Shown: positions 41,894-50,886 of the stretch, one piece after another
Layout: each line of letters opens with the position of its first letter
Numbering within the stretch: position 1 is the stretch's first letter
Source of the DNA: Flavobacterium hibisci
Lineage (GTDB): Bacteria > Bacteroidota > Bacteroidia > Flavobacteriales > Flavobacteriaceae
NCBI RefSeq assembly: GCF_020026925.1
Contig: NZ_JAIQDW010000019.1
Span: 1 to 64,000, forward strand
Length of the DNA stretch: 64,000 nucleotides
Direction of reading: 5' to 3'
The notes under the pieces: model-generated
The model's input: the letters and a program-made list of their open reading frames with translations, nothing else
What the model was told of the DNA's origin: nothing
Database searches by the model: none
Translations under genes and position numbers: made by a program

Positions 41894-43498
41894 TTATAAA
41901 TTTTCAAAGAAATCATTCCCCTTATCATCTGTAATGATAAATGCAGGGAAATCTTTTACAGTGATTTTTCGAACCGCTTCCATTCCTAATTCTTCAAAAT
42001 CAACTACTTCTACTTTCAGGATATTGTCCTGAGCCAAGATAGCAGCAGGCCCTCCGATAGAACCCAAATAGAATCCACCGTATTTGCTGCAGGCATCCGT
42101 CACTTGTTTCGTACGGTTTCCTTTAGCCAGCATGATCATACTTCCGCCATGTTTCTGGAATTCATCAACATACACGTCCATACGTCCTGCAGTTGTTGGT
42201 CCAAAACTTCCAGAAGCCATTCCCTCAGGGGTTTTTGCAGGTCCGGCGTAATACACAGGGTGATTTTTAAAGTACTCCGGCATTGGTTTTCCGGCGTCTA
42301 ATAATTCTTTGATTTTTGCATGTGCGATATCACGAGCCACAATAACAGTTCCGTTCAGTTTTAAACGGGTTTTGATTGGGTATTGGGATAGTTTTGATAA
42401 AATATCTGCCATTGGCTGATCTAAATCAATCTCAACCGGAGCTTCTAAATGCGGAGCAGTTTCCGGTAAGAATTGTTTTGGATTCGTTTCTAACTGCTCA
42501 AGGAAGATTCCGTCTTTGGTGATTTTTCCTTTGATATTTCGGTCTGCTGAACAGGAAACTCCCAATCCAACCGGGCAGGAAGCTGCGTGACGAGGCAAAC
42601 GGATTACACGTACATCATGCGTAAAATATTTTCCTCCAAACTGCGCTCCAATTTCACTTTCCTGACAGATTTTCTGAACACGTTCTTCCCACTCTAAATC
42701 ACGGAACGCCTGACCGGCCATGTTTCCTGAAGTAGGCAGATTGTCAAAATAACCCGCAGATGCTTTTTTAACTGTAGCTAAAGTAGCTTCAGCAGAAGTT
42801 CCTCCAATTACCAAAGCCAAATGGTAAGGAGGGCAAGCAGAAGTTCCTAAATCTTTGATTTTTGCACGAATGAAAGCATCAAGAGATTTGTCGTTTAACA
42901 ATGATTTTGTTTGTTGGTACAAATAGGTTTTGTTGGCAGATCCGCCTCCTTTTGCCATGAATAAAAACTCATAAGAAGCTCCTTTTTTGGCGTAAATATC
43001 AATTTGTGCCGGAAGATTTGAACCCGAATTTTTTTCTTCAAACATCGAAATCGGAACAATCTGCGAATATCTTAAATTGCGTTTTTGGTACGTATTGAAA
43101 ATTCCTTTGCTTAACCATTCAGCATCATCAACTCCGGTAAAGATGCTTTCACCTTTCTTTGCCATAACGATTGCTGTTCCGGTATCCTGGCAGCTTGGTA
43201 ATTGTCCTTCGGCAGCAACAGATGCATTTTGAAGTAAATTGTAAGCCACAAAACGATCATTGTCTGTCGCTTCCGGATCATCAAGAATGTTTCTTAGTTT
43301 TTGTAAATGTGTTGTTCTCAACATGAACGACACATCTGTTAAGGCTTCTTCAGCTAATAATTCTAATCCTTTTGGATCAACAAGAAGAACTTCTTTGTCT
43401 CCAAATTTTTCAAGTTGTACAAAATCTGAAGTAATTTTTCGGTATTGTGTTTCGTCTTTTAAAATAGGATAGGGATCCTGGTATATAAAATCAATCAT
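41894..43498 (-). CDS. Class I fumarate hydratase (iron-sulfur type)
   Basis: The 534-residue enzyme hydrates fumarate to malate in the TCA cycle using a [4Fe-4S] cluster. LPSCQDTGTAIVMAKKG near residue 99 holds one cluster Cys, ACPPYHLALVIGG a second and SCPVGLGVSCSADRN a third. ASGSFGPTTAGRMDVYVDEF is in the C-terminal domain. Single-chain class I fumarases of this length are usual in Bacteroidota. Single gene with its own terminator. Confidence 0.95.
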   Translation of the reverse strand: MIDFIYQDPYPILKDETQYRKITSDFVQLEKFGDKEVLLVDPKGLELLAEEALTDVSFMLRTTHLQKLRNILDDPEATDNDRFVAYNLLQNASVAAEGQLPSCQDTGTAIVMAKKGESIFTGVDDAEWLSKGIFNTYQKRNLRYSQIVPISMFEEKNSGSNLPAQIDIYAKKGASYEFLFMAKGGGSANKTYLYQQTKSLLNDKSLDAFIRAKIKDLGTSACPPYHLALVIGGTSAEATLATVKKASAGYFDNLPTSGNMAGQAFRDLEWEERVQKICQESEIGAQFGGKYFTHDVRVIRLPRHAASCPVGLGVSCSADRNIKGKITKDGIFLEQLETNPKQFLPETAPHLEAPVEIDLDQPMADILSKLSQYPIKTRLKLNGTVIVARDIAHAKIKELLDAGKPMPEYFKNHPVYYAGPAKTPEGMASGSFGPTTAGRMDVYVDEFQKHGGSMIMLAKGNRTKQVTDACSKYGGFYLGSIGGPAAILAQDNILKVEVVDFEELGMEAVRKITVKDFPAFIITDDKGNDFFENL

Positions 43499-43619
43499 TT
43501 CTTTGTTTTTGGCAAAGTTAAAAATTATTTACCTAAGAAAGAATTTGAATTATATACGTTTAGGAACTTTATTGTTGATTATGAAACGCATTGAAATTTA
43601 TAAAGTTTGGGATTATTTT

Positions 43620-44161
43620 ATATGATCCGTTCCTATGGAACTTAATAAAAGATTCAAATCTGATTTCAACGGATTAAAATCCGTTGCTACAATATGATTT
43701 GTTCCTCCGGAACTTTCTAAAATGTTGAAATTTTAAATAATCCAATAAAGATTTTATACAATACAAAAATGAAAGGTGATTTAGTTGCTACAATATGATT
43801 CATTCCTAAGGAATTTTTCAAAATTTTAAAGAGCCATCGGCTCGATCAATATTGTAGGGCCGGATTTTAATCCGGTTAAATTATGCAATGTTAATTAAGA
43901 ACCGTAGGTTCGATTTATATTAAGTTGCTACAATATGATTTGTTCCTCTGGAACTTTCTAAAATGTTGAAATTTTAAATAATCCAATTAGGATTTTATAC
44001 AATACAAAAATGATAGGTGATTTAGTTGCTACAATATGATTCATTCCTAAGGAATTTTTCAAAATTTTAAAGAGCCATCGGCTCGACCAATATTGTAGGG
44101 CCGGATTTTAATCCGGTTAAATTATGTAATGTTAATTAAGAACCGTAGGTTCGATTTATAT
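43620..44161. repeat. Two tandem 242-bp repeat units, RAYT-3 family
   Basis: A short GTTCC...GGAAC palindrome and GATTAAAATCCGTTGCTAC lead into two near-identical units starting at 43683 and 43925. Each unit contains TTGCTACAATATGATT, a TTCCTCCGGAAC-type palindrome, TTCCTAAGGAA, GAGCCATCGGCTCGA, CCGGATTTTAATCCGG and GAACCGTAGGTTCGA palindromes. The second unit ends at the stop of the RAYT-3 gene. A third unit lies at 44750-44990. Confidence 0.9.
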
Positions 44162-44617
44162 TAAGCCATTGAAAATATATTTTTCATCAAAAGGGATTTT
44201 GAATTTATCCAAAAATTGCAAATATTCTTCTTTGAAAGTTTGTTTTTTATGATGCTCTTTTTGATTTTCAATGTATTTGTATACAGAATCGATTTGAGAT
44301 TGACTGTATGAAAATGCTCCGTAGCCTTCCTGCCAGGAAAACTTTGTTTTGGTTAATTGATTGTCGTTTATATATTTTGAAGATTTTGCTTTTACAGTTT
44401 TCATTAATTCAGAAAGAGAAATGGCTGGTTTGAGTGCAAATAAGCAATGTACATGGTCTTCCACTCCATTTATTATTATCGTTTTACAGCCAGTTTCATT
44501 AATCAAATTGCCAATAACACCAAGTAATTTAGATCTCCATTCTTCTTCAATCACTGCATTTCTATATTTTACCGCAAAAACTACCTGAATATAGATTTGA
44601 TGATATGTGTTTGCCAT
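44156..44617 (-). mobile_element. IS200/IS605-type Y1 transposase (RAYT-3)
   Basis: The 153-residue protein begins MANTYHQIYIQVVFAVKYRN; the frame is open to 44632. The HUH motif is GVEDHVHCLFAL near residue 57, and the Tyr helix reads VYKYIENQKEHH near residue 120. FSWQEGYGAFSYSQSQ is the conserved block. The gene is enclosed by repeat units on both sides (43683-44161 and 44750-44990), which are its likely substrates. No TnpB or IS ends are seen. Intact. Confidence 0.88.
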
Positions 44618-44687
44618 TTTAATTTTTGACAAAGTAAATCATTCTATAACATTATTTGTAATATTTAACTTTCTTTTTTTTTATCTT

Positions 44688-44990
44688 GTATGATTCGTTC
44701 CTACGGAACTTTATATTGGATTCTTATTATAATCAACGGATTAAAATCCGTTGCTACAATATGATTTGTTCCTCCGGAACTTTCTAAAATGTTGAAATTT
44801 TAAATAATCCAATAAGGATTTTATACAATACAAAAATGATAGGTGATTTAGTTGCTACAATATGATTCATTCCAAAGGAATTTTCAAAATTTTAAAGAGC
44901 CATCGGCTCGACCAATATTGTAGGACCGGATTTTAATCCCGTTTTAATGAACGCAACAGAAAGAGATCCGTAGGATCGACCCATATTCGA
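44688..44990. repeat. Third repeat unit of the RAYT-3 family
   Basis: GATTCGTTCCTACGGAAC (44690) and GATTAAAATCC lead into a unit starting at 44750 that matches the two units at 43683 and 43925, with slight divergence at the end (GATCCGTAGGATCGACC). The first 70 bases upstream of it (44618-44688) hold nothing recognised. Confidence 0.88.
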
Positions 44991-44994
44991 AGAT

Positions 44995-46434
44995 TTAAAA
45001 AAACCAGGTCGCCACAAAAATCGCCGTAATCACACAAATTAAATCCACTAAAAGCATCGTACCCAAAGCGTAACGGGTATTTTTAATATTTACCGAACCA
45101 AAGTAAACCGCAATTACATAAAACGTACTTTCGGCACTACATTGAAAAATACTGCTCAGTCTTGCTGTTAACGAATCCGCACCAAAAGTATTCATTGAAT
45201 CAATTAAAAATCCTCTTGATCCTGCAGAGCTGAAAGGGCGCAGCATGGCTACAGGCAGCGCATTGGTAATTTCTTTGCTCACGCCCATATTCGAAAAGAT
45301 AAATCCGATAGCATCACTGATAATTTCGAACAGACCGCTGTTTCTGAATAACGAAATAGCAACCAGCATTCCCAAAACATAAGGAAAAATAGTAACTCCG
45401 GTTTTAACGCCATTGTTTGCTCCTACTACAAAAGTGTCAAAAACAGTCGTTTCGGCTTCTTTGAATTTTTTTTCATGGATAAATGAAAATATCAACGTGA
45501 AAGCAATTATCGCAACCAATATTAATCCCGAAAGATTCGAAGTGAAATAGTTTTTTCCAATTAAATCCAAATGGTTCACATACATCAATAATCCAATAAT
45601 AGCCGCAATTAAAGTCATTAAACCAATAAGAAGCGAAGCACTTTTAAAATTGATTTTTTGTTTCACACCGACAATCAGGAAAGCAGCGATTGTTCCGATA
45701 AATGATGTAATAATACAAGGCAGCATCACATCGGCTGGATTACTGGCATTGGCAGCGGCACGATACCCGATAATTGAAGTCGCAATCAAAGTCAAACCCG
45801 AAGCGTGAAGACACATAAACATAATTTGTGCATCACTGGCTTTGTCTTTTTCGGGGTTTATTTCCTGTAAACTCTCCATGGCCTTGAGTCCAAATGGTGT
45901 TGCAGCCGAATCCAAGCCTAAGAAATTTGCAGCAAAGTTTAAGGTCATATACGATATCGAAGGGTGATTTTTAGGAATACTCGGAAATACTTTTACAAAT
46001 ACCGGACTTAGGACTTTAGCTAAATTTCCGGAAGCTCCTGAAACGATTAGGAGTTCCATTAATCCGCAGAAGAAGGCCAGATAAGCAATCAATGGCAGAA
46101 TTAAATCAACGAGAGTGCTTTTACAGGTTGGTAATAAACCGTCTGATTTTTGAAGCCCGCTGTAGATTTTTACAGTTTTGTTTTTGTAAACATAAGTCGT
46201 GTCAGAATTTAGGGTGTCACGATTGACAATCATGGTCTGCTCCGGAGCGGTTTTAATACTGTCTTTGATGAAAGCGGGAAGTTGCTCAACGTATTTTTCA
46301 GAAACCAAAATCGGATCATCTTTCTTTCCATTCAAAACAGAATCAATCGTATAGGTATTCGCAGTAAATAAGCTTACCACAATGAACACAATCGAAGAAA
46401 TAAAAATCGTTAACCAAAATCTGCTTAATACCAT
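44995..46434 (-). CDS. Nucleoside-recognition-domain membrane protein (SpmA-SpmB fusion)
   Basis: The 479-residue protein has about ten membrane helices and two Gate/nucleoside-recognition regions. The first (AANFLGLDSAATPFGLKAMESLQ) is typical of SpmA and the second (IFQCSAESTFYVIAVYFGSV) of SpmB. In Bacillus these are separate spore-maturation proteins; in Bacteroidota the fused form occurs without sporulation and its role is unknown. ATG at 46434 is chosen over 46491 because the first helix then starts at MVLSRFWLTIFIS. Confidence 0.88.
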   Translation of the reverse strand: MVLSRFWLTIFISSIVFIVVSLFTANTYTIDSVLNGKKDDPILVSEKYVEQLPAFIKDSIKTAPEQTMIVNRDTLNSDTTYVYKNKTVKIYSGLQKSDGLLPTCKSTLVDLILPLIAYLAFFCGLMELLIVSGASGNLAKVLSPVFVKVFPSIPKNHPSISYMTLNFAANFLGLDSAATPFGLKAMESLQEINPEKDKASDAQIMFMCLHASGLTLIATSIIGYRAAANASNPADVMLPCIITSFIGTIAAFLIVGVKQKINFKSASLLIGLMTLIAAIIGLLMYVNHLDLIGKNYFTSNLSGLILVAIIAFTLIFSFIHEKKFKEAETTVFDTFVVGANNGVKTGVTIFPYVLGMLVAISLFRNSGLFEIISDAIGFIFSNMGVSKEITNALPVAMLRPFSSAGSRGFLIDSMNTFGADSLTARLSSIFQCSAESTFYVIAVYFGSVNIKNTRYALGTMLLVDLICVITAIFVATWFF

Positions 46435-46534
46435 AATTGTAATTTTTTGTAAATGTAATAAATCAATTGTAATGACAATTGCAAAAGTCAATTTCGTGGT
46501 TTAAAGCAAATTGATTTAGGTAGTTTTTTGAATT

Positions 46535-47620
46535 TTATTCAATAAAAATTTTCGTTTCAAGATAATTTTCGAAAGATTTTATTCCTTCGAAAAGAATTTG
46601 TTTTTTGCTCATTTCGGTTTTATCGAAAAAGTCGGTTTCAATTTTGACATGATCTTTTTTGATGGTTCTTTTCCAGGTTCCGATGACCTTTCCGTTTTCT
46701 ACAATTGTCGGTTTAAAAATGCCGTTTTTGGTAAAAGCTCTCGGTTGATGTTCTAATAAAATCGAAGATTCGCGATTTTTATACGAAATTAAATATTCAT
46801 CAAAAGCGGCAAGAAAATGTACGCTTTCGTGGAAATTATCTGGATTAGGATAGTCTTTTCTGAACCAATATTGCTGATTATCAATAGTAATATTGTTTAA
46901 TTGCAACGAAATTGCATTAATTGCGGATTTGCAAATTGTTGTAGAAAAACCGCACCAATGTGAAAAATCTGCAACTGTTGCCGGACCCCGGCTTTCAAAA
47001 TAACGCTGGGCAAGTTTAGCCAAAGCTTCTTCTTTGGTTAATTTGTTTTTTGGTTTAGGAACTCGTTCTTCTAGTAAAGCATACGTCATTTTTTTGCCTT
47101 TCATTTTGCCATTGCAGACTACGCCATCCAATTCCGCATACATCATGATCAGAACAGGACTTAATTTATAATCGCCGGAAAAATTTTTAACATTAAGTTC
47201 CTGTATGATTTCTTCCCGGGTTAAATGATTGTTTCCGGCCAGTATTTTTTCTATTGCTGAGTTGATCTTGTCAAATTCTTTTTCGTCACAGCCATATTTT
47301 TTCGTTTCGGCAAGAATAATGCGTTTCACCTGTGGTCCGGAAACATCGAGCATCCAGTAAATATCTTCGGCAACAACCAAATGCCAGGTTGGCCGTAAAA
47401 TATGGGTACGGATTATTTTTCCGGAATTAATGGCTTCTTCAATCTCTTTTTCAGTAGCATCACAGCGGGAACCAATCGCCCATTTTGCCATGGCATAATC
47501 CTGAGCCTGCATGGCACCTAGATGTCTGACAATTTCTTGCGGTGAAGAAGGACTTGTTTTGTCTAATTTTTGGGAAGCAAGTCTAAGATGTGAAATTTCC
47601 TCGTGCGTCATTTGAAACAT
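46535..47620 (-). CDS. AlkZ/YcaQ-like winged-helix protein, putative DNA glycosylase
   Basis: The 361-residue protein matches the HTH_42 family: LGAMQAQDYAMAKWAIGSR at residues 34-52, THILRPTWHLV near residue 93, and RGPATVADFSHWCGF near residue 215. AlkZ-type enzymes use a Q-x-Q motif to excise alkylated or cross-linked bases, and QAQ is at residues 38-40 here. Glycosylase activity is inferred from that motif. DNA repair context is supported by the nearby exonuclease and Ogt genes. Confidence 0.82.
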   Translation of the reverse strand: MFQMTHEEISHLRLASQKLDKTSPSSPQEIVRHLGAMQAQDYAMAKWAIGSRCDATEKEIEEAINSGKIIRTHILRPTWHLVVAEDIYWMLDVSGPQVKRIILAETKKYGCDEKEFDKINSAIEKILAGNNHLTREEIIQELNVKNFSGDYKLSPVLIMMYAELDGVVCNGKMKGKKMTYALLEERVPKPKNKLTKEEALAKLAQRYFESRGPATVADFSHWCGFSTTICKSAINAISLQLNNITIDNQQYWFRKDYPNPDNFHESVHFLAAFDEYLISYKNRESSILLEHQPRAFTKNGIFKPTIVENGKVIGTWKRTIKKDHVKIETDFFDKTEMSKKQILFEGIKSFENYLETKIFIE

Positions 47621-47624
47621 TTTT

Positions 47625-47716
47625 TTAAACCATGTAAGTTATGTAAGTTCATTTAAATTTTACTTTTCAAAACCTTAGTAGCTTAGTATCTCAGAACCTT
47701 AGTAACTCAAAAATAA
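47625..47716. repeat. Dispersed repeats: AACCATGTAAG and CTTAG types
   Basis: AACCATGTAAGTTATGTAAG, then TTCATTTAA (47627-47658), matches 49303-49335 closely. It is followed by a CTTAG array (CCTTAGTAGCTTAGTATCTCAGAACC) like those near genes at 13300 and 14640. Confidence 0.75.
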
Positions 47717-47717
47717 A

Positions 47718-48431
47718 CTATATATGAAAAATTTCTTCCTCAATCAATAAATCTTCCCTTCGCAAACGAAGGAAAATCTGTGCTACGGCAATCGTATCTT
47801 TTTCGCAATAGGTTACAATTCGGTCAATGTCTTTTTCCACATAATACACATGTGCCACCTGACTTCCGTCGATATCGCCTTTTGGAGAAGGAATGTCAAG
47901 AATTTTGGTCAGTAATTTTAAAGAAGTAAAGTGTTTGTAATCACCAAACTTCCATAATTCTAAAGTGTCCAGATGTGGAATTTCCCATGGTTTTTTACCG
48001 AATAAATTCAGTTTGTCCGGAATTGCAATTTGGTTGATAATCATTCTGCGTGCGAGAAAAGGAATATCAAATTCTTTGGCATTGTGTCCGCATAAAAGGT
48101 GCTGTGGCTGATTGAAGTGATTGTTCAGCAGATTATTAAAATCTTTCAGGATCTTTTTTTCTTCTCCAAAAAAAGAAGTTACCCTAAAATTCCGAATATC
48201 TCCCCGAATCGTAAAATATCCAACGGAAATGCAGATTATCTTTCCAAACTCAGCCCAGATTCCGGCACGATCGTAGAATTCTTCAGGAGTAAAATCATCT
48301 TTTCGCTGATATTGCGTTTTTAAATCCCAAAGTGACTGCATTTCCGGATCTAGCGAATTGAAGTTTTCTTCTTCAGGAACAGTTTCTATATCAAGAAATA
48401 AAATGTTGTTCAGGTTTATTTTTTCAATCAT
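47718..48431 (-). CDS. 3'-5' exonuclease, PolB-exonuclease-like
   Basis: The 237-residue protein carries the DnaQ-like exonuclease motifs. ILFLDIETVPEE near residue 11 gives the DxE pair, CGHNAKEFDIPFLARRM near residue 113 gives the second Asp, and the C-terminal DRIVTYCEKDTIAV motif gives the Y-x3-D. This matches the stand-alone PolB exonuclease 2 family of Bacteroidota. It probably trims or repairs DNA or RNA ends. Confidence 0.88.
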   Translation of the reverse strand: MIEKINLNNILFLDIETVPEEENFNSLDPEMQSLWDLKTQYQRKDDFTPEEFYDRAGIWAEFGKIICISVGYFTIRGDIRNFRVTSFFGEEKKILKDFNNLLNNHFNQPQHLLCGHNAKEFDIPFLARRMIINQIAIPDKLNLFGKKPWEIPHLDTLELWKFGDYKHFTSLKLLTKILDIPSPKGDIDGSQVAHVYYVEKDIDRIVTYCEKDTIAVAQIFLRLRREDLLIEEEIFHI

Positions 48432-48517
48432 TTTTGGAGACTTCTTAGATATTTAGATTGTTAGACTTTGTTAGATTCTTTTTGCAAATATGCGTAAAAT
48501 TCTTACTATTATTAAAT

Positions 48518-48742
48518 TTATTTTATGAATTTACAATTAACACCTAGCTTGTCTGCTTCTTCTAAGAAATATTTAGCTGAATTTTCATCAGCAATTTCCA
48601 GAATTATTTGAATGTCATCTAAAAGATTGTCTAAATTAGTTTTAGCTTCTTTCAAACCTATTCCTAGTATTTCATTTTGCAATTTTACAAATGAAATTCC
48701 TTTTATACCTTCTCTCCAGCTTTCTAAAACTATTTTTGCCAT
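48518..48742 (-). CDS. Small protein resembling the L7/L12 C-terminal domain
   Basis: The 74-residue protein starts at the ATG at 48742 (MAKIVLESWREGIKGISF); an upstream start at 48910 lies within the ogt gene and is rejected. ILGIGLKEAKTNLDNLLDD followed by FLEEADKLGVNCKFI has the pattern GLGLKEAK...LEEAGA.VE of the ribosomal L7/L12 C-terminal domain. No ribosomal N-terminal part is present. It may contact GTPase factors or be an unrelated helix-rich protein; the reading is moderate. Confidence 0.65.
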   Translation of the reverse strand: MAKIVLESWREGIKGISFVKLQNEILGIGLKEAKTNLDNLLDDIQIILEIADENSAKYFLEEADKLGVNCKFIK

Positions 48743-48764
48743 AATGAATGAGTTATAATTGTAA

Positions 48765-49241
48765 CTAAAACAAACTTTGCTGTGCAGAAGGATTTTCATG
48801 TTCCAGAAGCCATTTTTTGCGCCAAATTTCACCGGCATAGCCCGTAAGCGAACCGTTCGTGCCAATAACCCGATGGCAGGGAACCACAATCCAAAGCGGA
48901 TTTTTACCATTTGCAGAGGCCACAGCCCGAATCGCTTTTACATCGCCAAGCTTTTTAGTCTGATCCATATAGCTGACTGTTTTTCCATAGGGAATCTCGA
49001 GTAAGGCGTTCCAGACTTTATGTTGAAATTCGGTTCCTTTTGGGTTTAGTTTTAAGTCAAAATCGGTTCTTTTGCCTTCGAAATATTCGTTTAACTGCGA
49101 AACAACTTCCTGTAAAACTCCGGGAATAGTTTCTGAGACTTGATTTGTTCCAACATCAGAAACAGAAATTACCGAAATACCGTTACCATCTCCAATGATT
49201 TTGGTGATTCCCAGCGGTGAATTGATATAAACTGTTTCCAT
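48765..49241 (-). CDS. ogt: Methylated-DNA-protein-cysteine methyltransferase
   Basis: The 158-residue enzyme repairs O6-methylguanine by moving the methyl group to its own Cys in the IVVPCHRVIG motif. The helix-turn-helix part is HKVWNALLEIPYGKTVSY. The ATG at 49241 (METVYINSPLG) is chosen over 49283, which starts in a spacer repeat. It forms a repair group with the AlkZ-like and exonuclease genes on the same strand. Confidence 0.93.
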   Translation of the reverse strand: METVYINSPLGITKIIGDGNGISVISVSDVGTNQVSETIPGVLQEVVSQLNEYFEGKRTDFDLKLNPKGTEFQHKVWNALLEIPYGKTVSYMDQTKKLGDVKAIRAVASANGKNPLWIVVPCHRVIGTNGSLTGYAGEIWRKKWLLEHENPSAQQSLF

Positions 49242-49353
49242 AATTTTGGTTTTTAACCGCAAAGACACAAAGGGTTTACGCAAAGTTCGCTAAAATTTTT
49301 GAACCATATAAGTGATGTAAGTTCATTTAATTTTTTCCTGTTAGCTAACCCAA

Positions 49354-49421
49354 TTGTCATCTGAGCGGAGTCTAAAGCTTATGAAAACAAAAAGGGCTTC
49401 GACTCCGCTCAGCCTGAAATA
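49354..49421. repeat. TTGTCAT-type inverted repeat
   Basis: CTGAGCGGAGTC and GACTCCGCTCAG form a 12-bp stem, with TTGTCAT outside the left arm and CCTGAAAT outside the right. It lies between two minus-strand genes and belongs to the same broad class as 20771-20836 and 50287-50388. Confidence 0.85.
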
Positions 49422-49429
49422 ATATGCTT

Positions 49430-50245
49430 TTAATAATTTTCTAATTGAAATTTATAGTTTAGATTATTTTCAATTTTTGCACTTGAAATAACCTTTTTTA
49501 CATTTGACTTTTCAGGCCTGAACTTCGGCAAAGTCAGGTTTTGTTCTTTTGCTTTTTGTGTATAATAATCCTTTCTGGTTGGGTGAAATGGCGCAACGGC
49601 ATTAAAAACATCATTCCATTTTGACTGGTTTATAATTTCTTCGATGATGCTGATGCAGTCCTTTTGATGAATCAGGTTTATGGGAGCATCTGCATTTGCT
49701 AAGTTTTCTTTTCCTGACAAAGAAGTAACTGGATGACGGTCCTCACCAATTAATCCGCCGAAACGCAGAATAGTCGTTTCGAAATTTTGATTTTCTTGAA
49801 GAAGCTTTTCAGCTAAAACCAATTGTTTTCCGCTTTCAGTATCTGGATTCGGTTTAGTTTCTTCAGTTACAGAATCATTATTATCACCATAAACGGATGT
49901 TGAACTCACAAAAAGCACTTTCTTAACCGTCGATTTTTCTATAAAAGGAATCAGGTTTTTGATCTTTTCGACAAAAACTTTCTTTTCAGAATCCGGATTG
50001 ACAGCTCTCAGTTTTGGTGGAATATCAATAATAAGGACTTCGCTTTCCGCTAAAAAATCATTGATGTTTTCAGAGACACTTTCGCTTTCAAGCGTAACCA
50101 AAAACGGATTTATCCTGGCTTCTTTTAAAATCGAAATTTTATTCTCTGAAGTTGTGGATCCATTTACTGAATTTCCTTTTTCAATTAATCTTTTTGCTAA
50201 AGGAAGTCCGAGCCAGCCACAGCCTAATATGCTTACTTTTGTCAT
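49430..50245 (-). CDS. NAD(P)-binding epimerase-like protein (YeeZ type)
   Basis: The 271-residue protein begins with a Rossmann motif, SILGCGWLGLPLAKRLIEKG. It contains KVLFVSSTSVYGDNN, the Ser/Tyr region of extended SDRs, then AVAPFHPTRKDYYTQKAKE. These resemble E. coli YeeZ. The substrate is unknown. It stands alone between two large inverted repeats. Confidence 0.85.
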   Translation of the reverse strand: MTKVSILGCGWLGLPLAKRLIEKGNSVNGSTTSENKISILKEARINPFLVTLESESVSENINDFLAESEVLIIDIPPKLRAVNPDSEKKVFVEKIKNLIPFIEKSTVKKVLFVSSTSVYGDNNDSVTEETKPNPDTESGKQLVLAEKLLQENQNFETTILRFGGLIGEDRHPVTSLSGKENLANADAPINLIHQKDCISIIEEIINQSKWNDVFNAVAPFHPTRKDYYTQKAKEQNLTLPKFRPEKSNVKKVISSAKIENNLNYKFQLENY

Positions 50246-50286
50246 TTTTTTGAGATTTAATTAATAATCTCGCAAAGTCGCAAAGT

Positions 50287-50388
50287 TTGTCATTTCGAGG
50301 AACGAGAAATCGCAGTAGAAATTCGGCAAAGATTGGCGCTTTACTTTGCGGAATCCCATGTGCGATTTCTCGTTCCTCGAAATGACAA
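50287..50388. repeat. 102-bp TTGTCAT-type inverted repeat with 28-bp perfect arms
   Basis: TTGTCATTTCGAGGAACGAG, then AAATCGCA, pairs perfectly over 28 bases with the right arm; the loop is 46 bases. It has the form of a miniature inverted-repeat element. It lies between the GNAT gene and the YeeZ-like gene, which are on the same strand. Confidence 0.9.
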
Positions 50389-50436
50389 GATTGTGAAAAA
50401 ACTTTGCGTCTTCGTGTCTTTGCGAAATTAAATTTT

Positions 50437-50886
50437 TCACAAAGTTAAAGTAAATCTCACTTTGTCTTTTCCTTTTGCACCCATTCGATTGTAAAATTTA
50501 ATGGCTCTCGTGTTGAATTGCGGTGTTTGCCACTGAATATTGACACATTTATTTTTGATTGCGATTTCTTTTAATTTTTCGATTAAAATTTCGCCAATTC
50601 CGAAACTTCGGACTTCTTCTTCGAGAAATAAGCAATCCATGTACAGGAATGTCGAAGCATCCCAGGTTGAAAAATCAAAAGTATAGGATACATAACCAAC
50701 GATTGTTTGTTTTGCAGCAACAACTAAACAAAACAATTTAGGATTTTCATTAAACAGTTCTTTTTTTAAGCCTTCCTCTTTTCCTTCCGGATCATAATCA
50801 GCCTGCTCAAATTCGGCATGTTTTTGACATAAAATGATGAGTTTGGGTAAATCAGCTATTTCACATTTCCTTATTGAATATTCCAT
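50437..50886 (-). CDS. GNAT-family N-acetyltransferase
   Basis: The 149-residue protein has the GNAT fold: FLEEEVRSFGIGEILIEKLKE is the acetyl-CoA-binding motif A (R-x2-G-I-G) and NTRAIKFYNRMGAKGKDKV is motif B. The substrate is unknown. Its start overlaps the end of the LysR gene by 16 bases, so it is co-translated with it. Confidence 0.9.
   Translation of the reverse strand: MEYSIRKCEIADLPKLIILCQKHAEFEQADYDPEGKEEGLKKELFNENPKLFCLVVAAKQTIVGYVSYTFDFSTWDASTFLYMDCLFLEEEVRSFGIGEILIEKLKEIAIKNKCVNIQWQTPQFNTRAIKFYNRMGAKGKDKVRFTLTL

Noticed and set aside
43830..44160. GGTTCGA-like and ATCGGCTCGA sequences resembling tRNA T-arms
   Set aside because: They are part of short palindromes in the 242-bp repeat unit; no cloverleaf or anticodon stem can be drawn around them.
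48743..48910. N-terminal extension of the L7/L12-like gene
   Set aside because: The added 56 residues come from the antisense-like reading across the end of ogt; the ATG at 48742 starts the conserved part.
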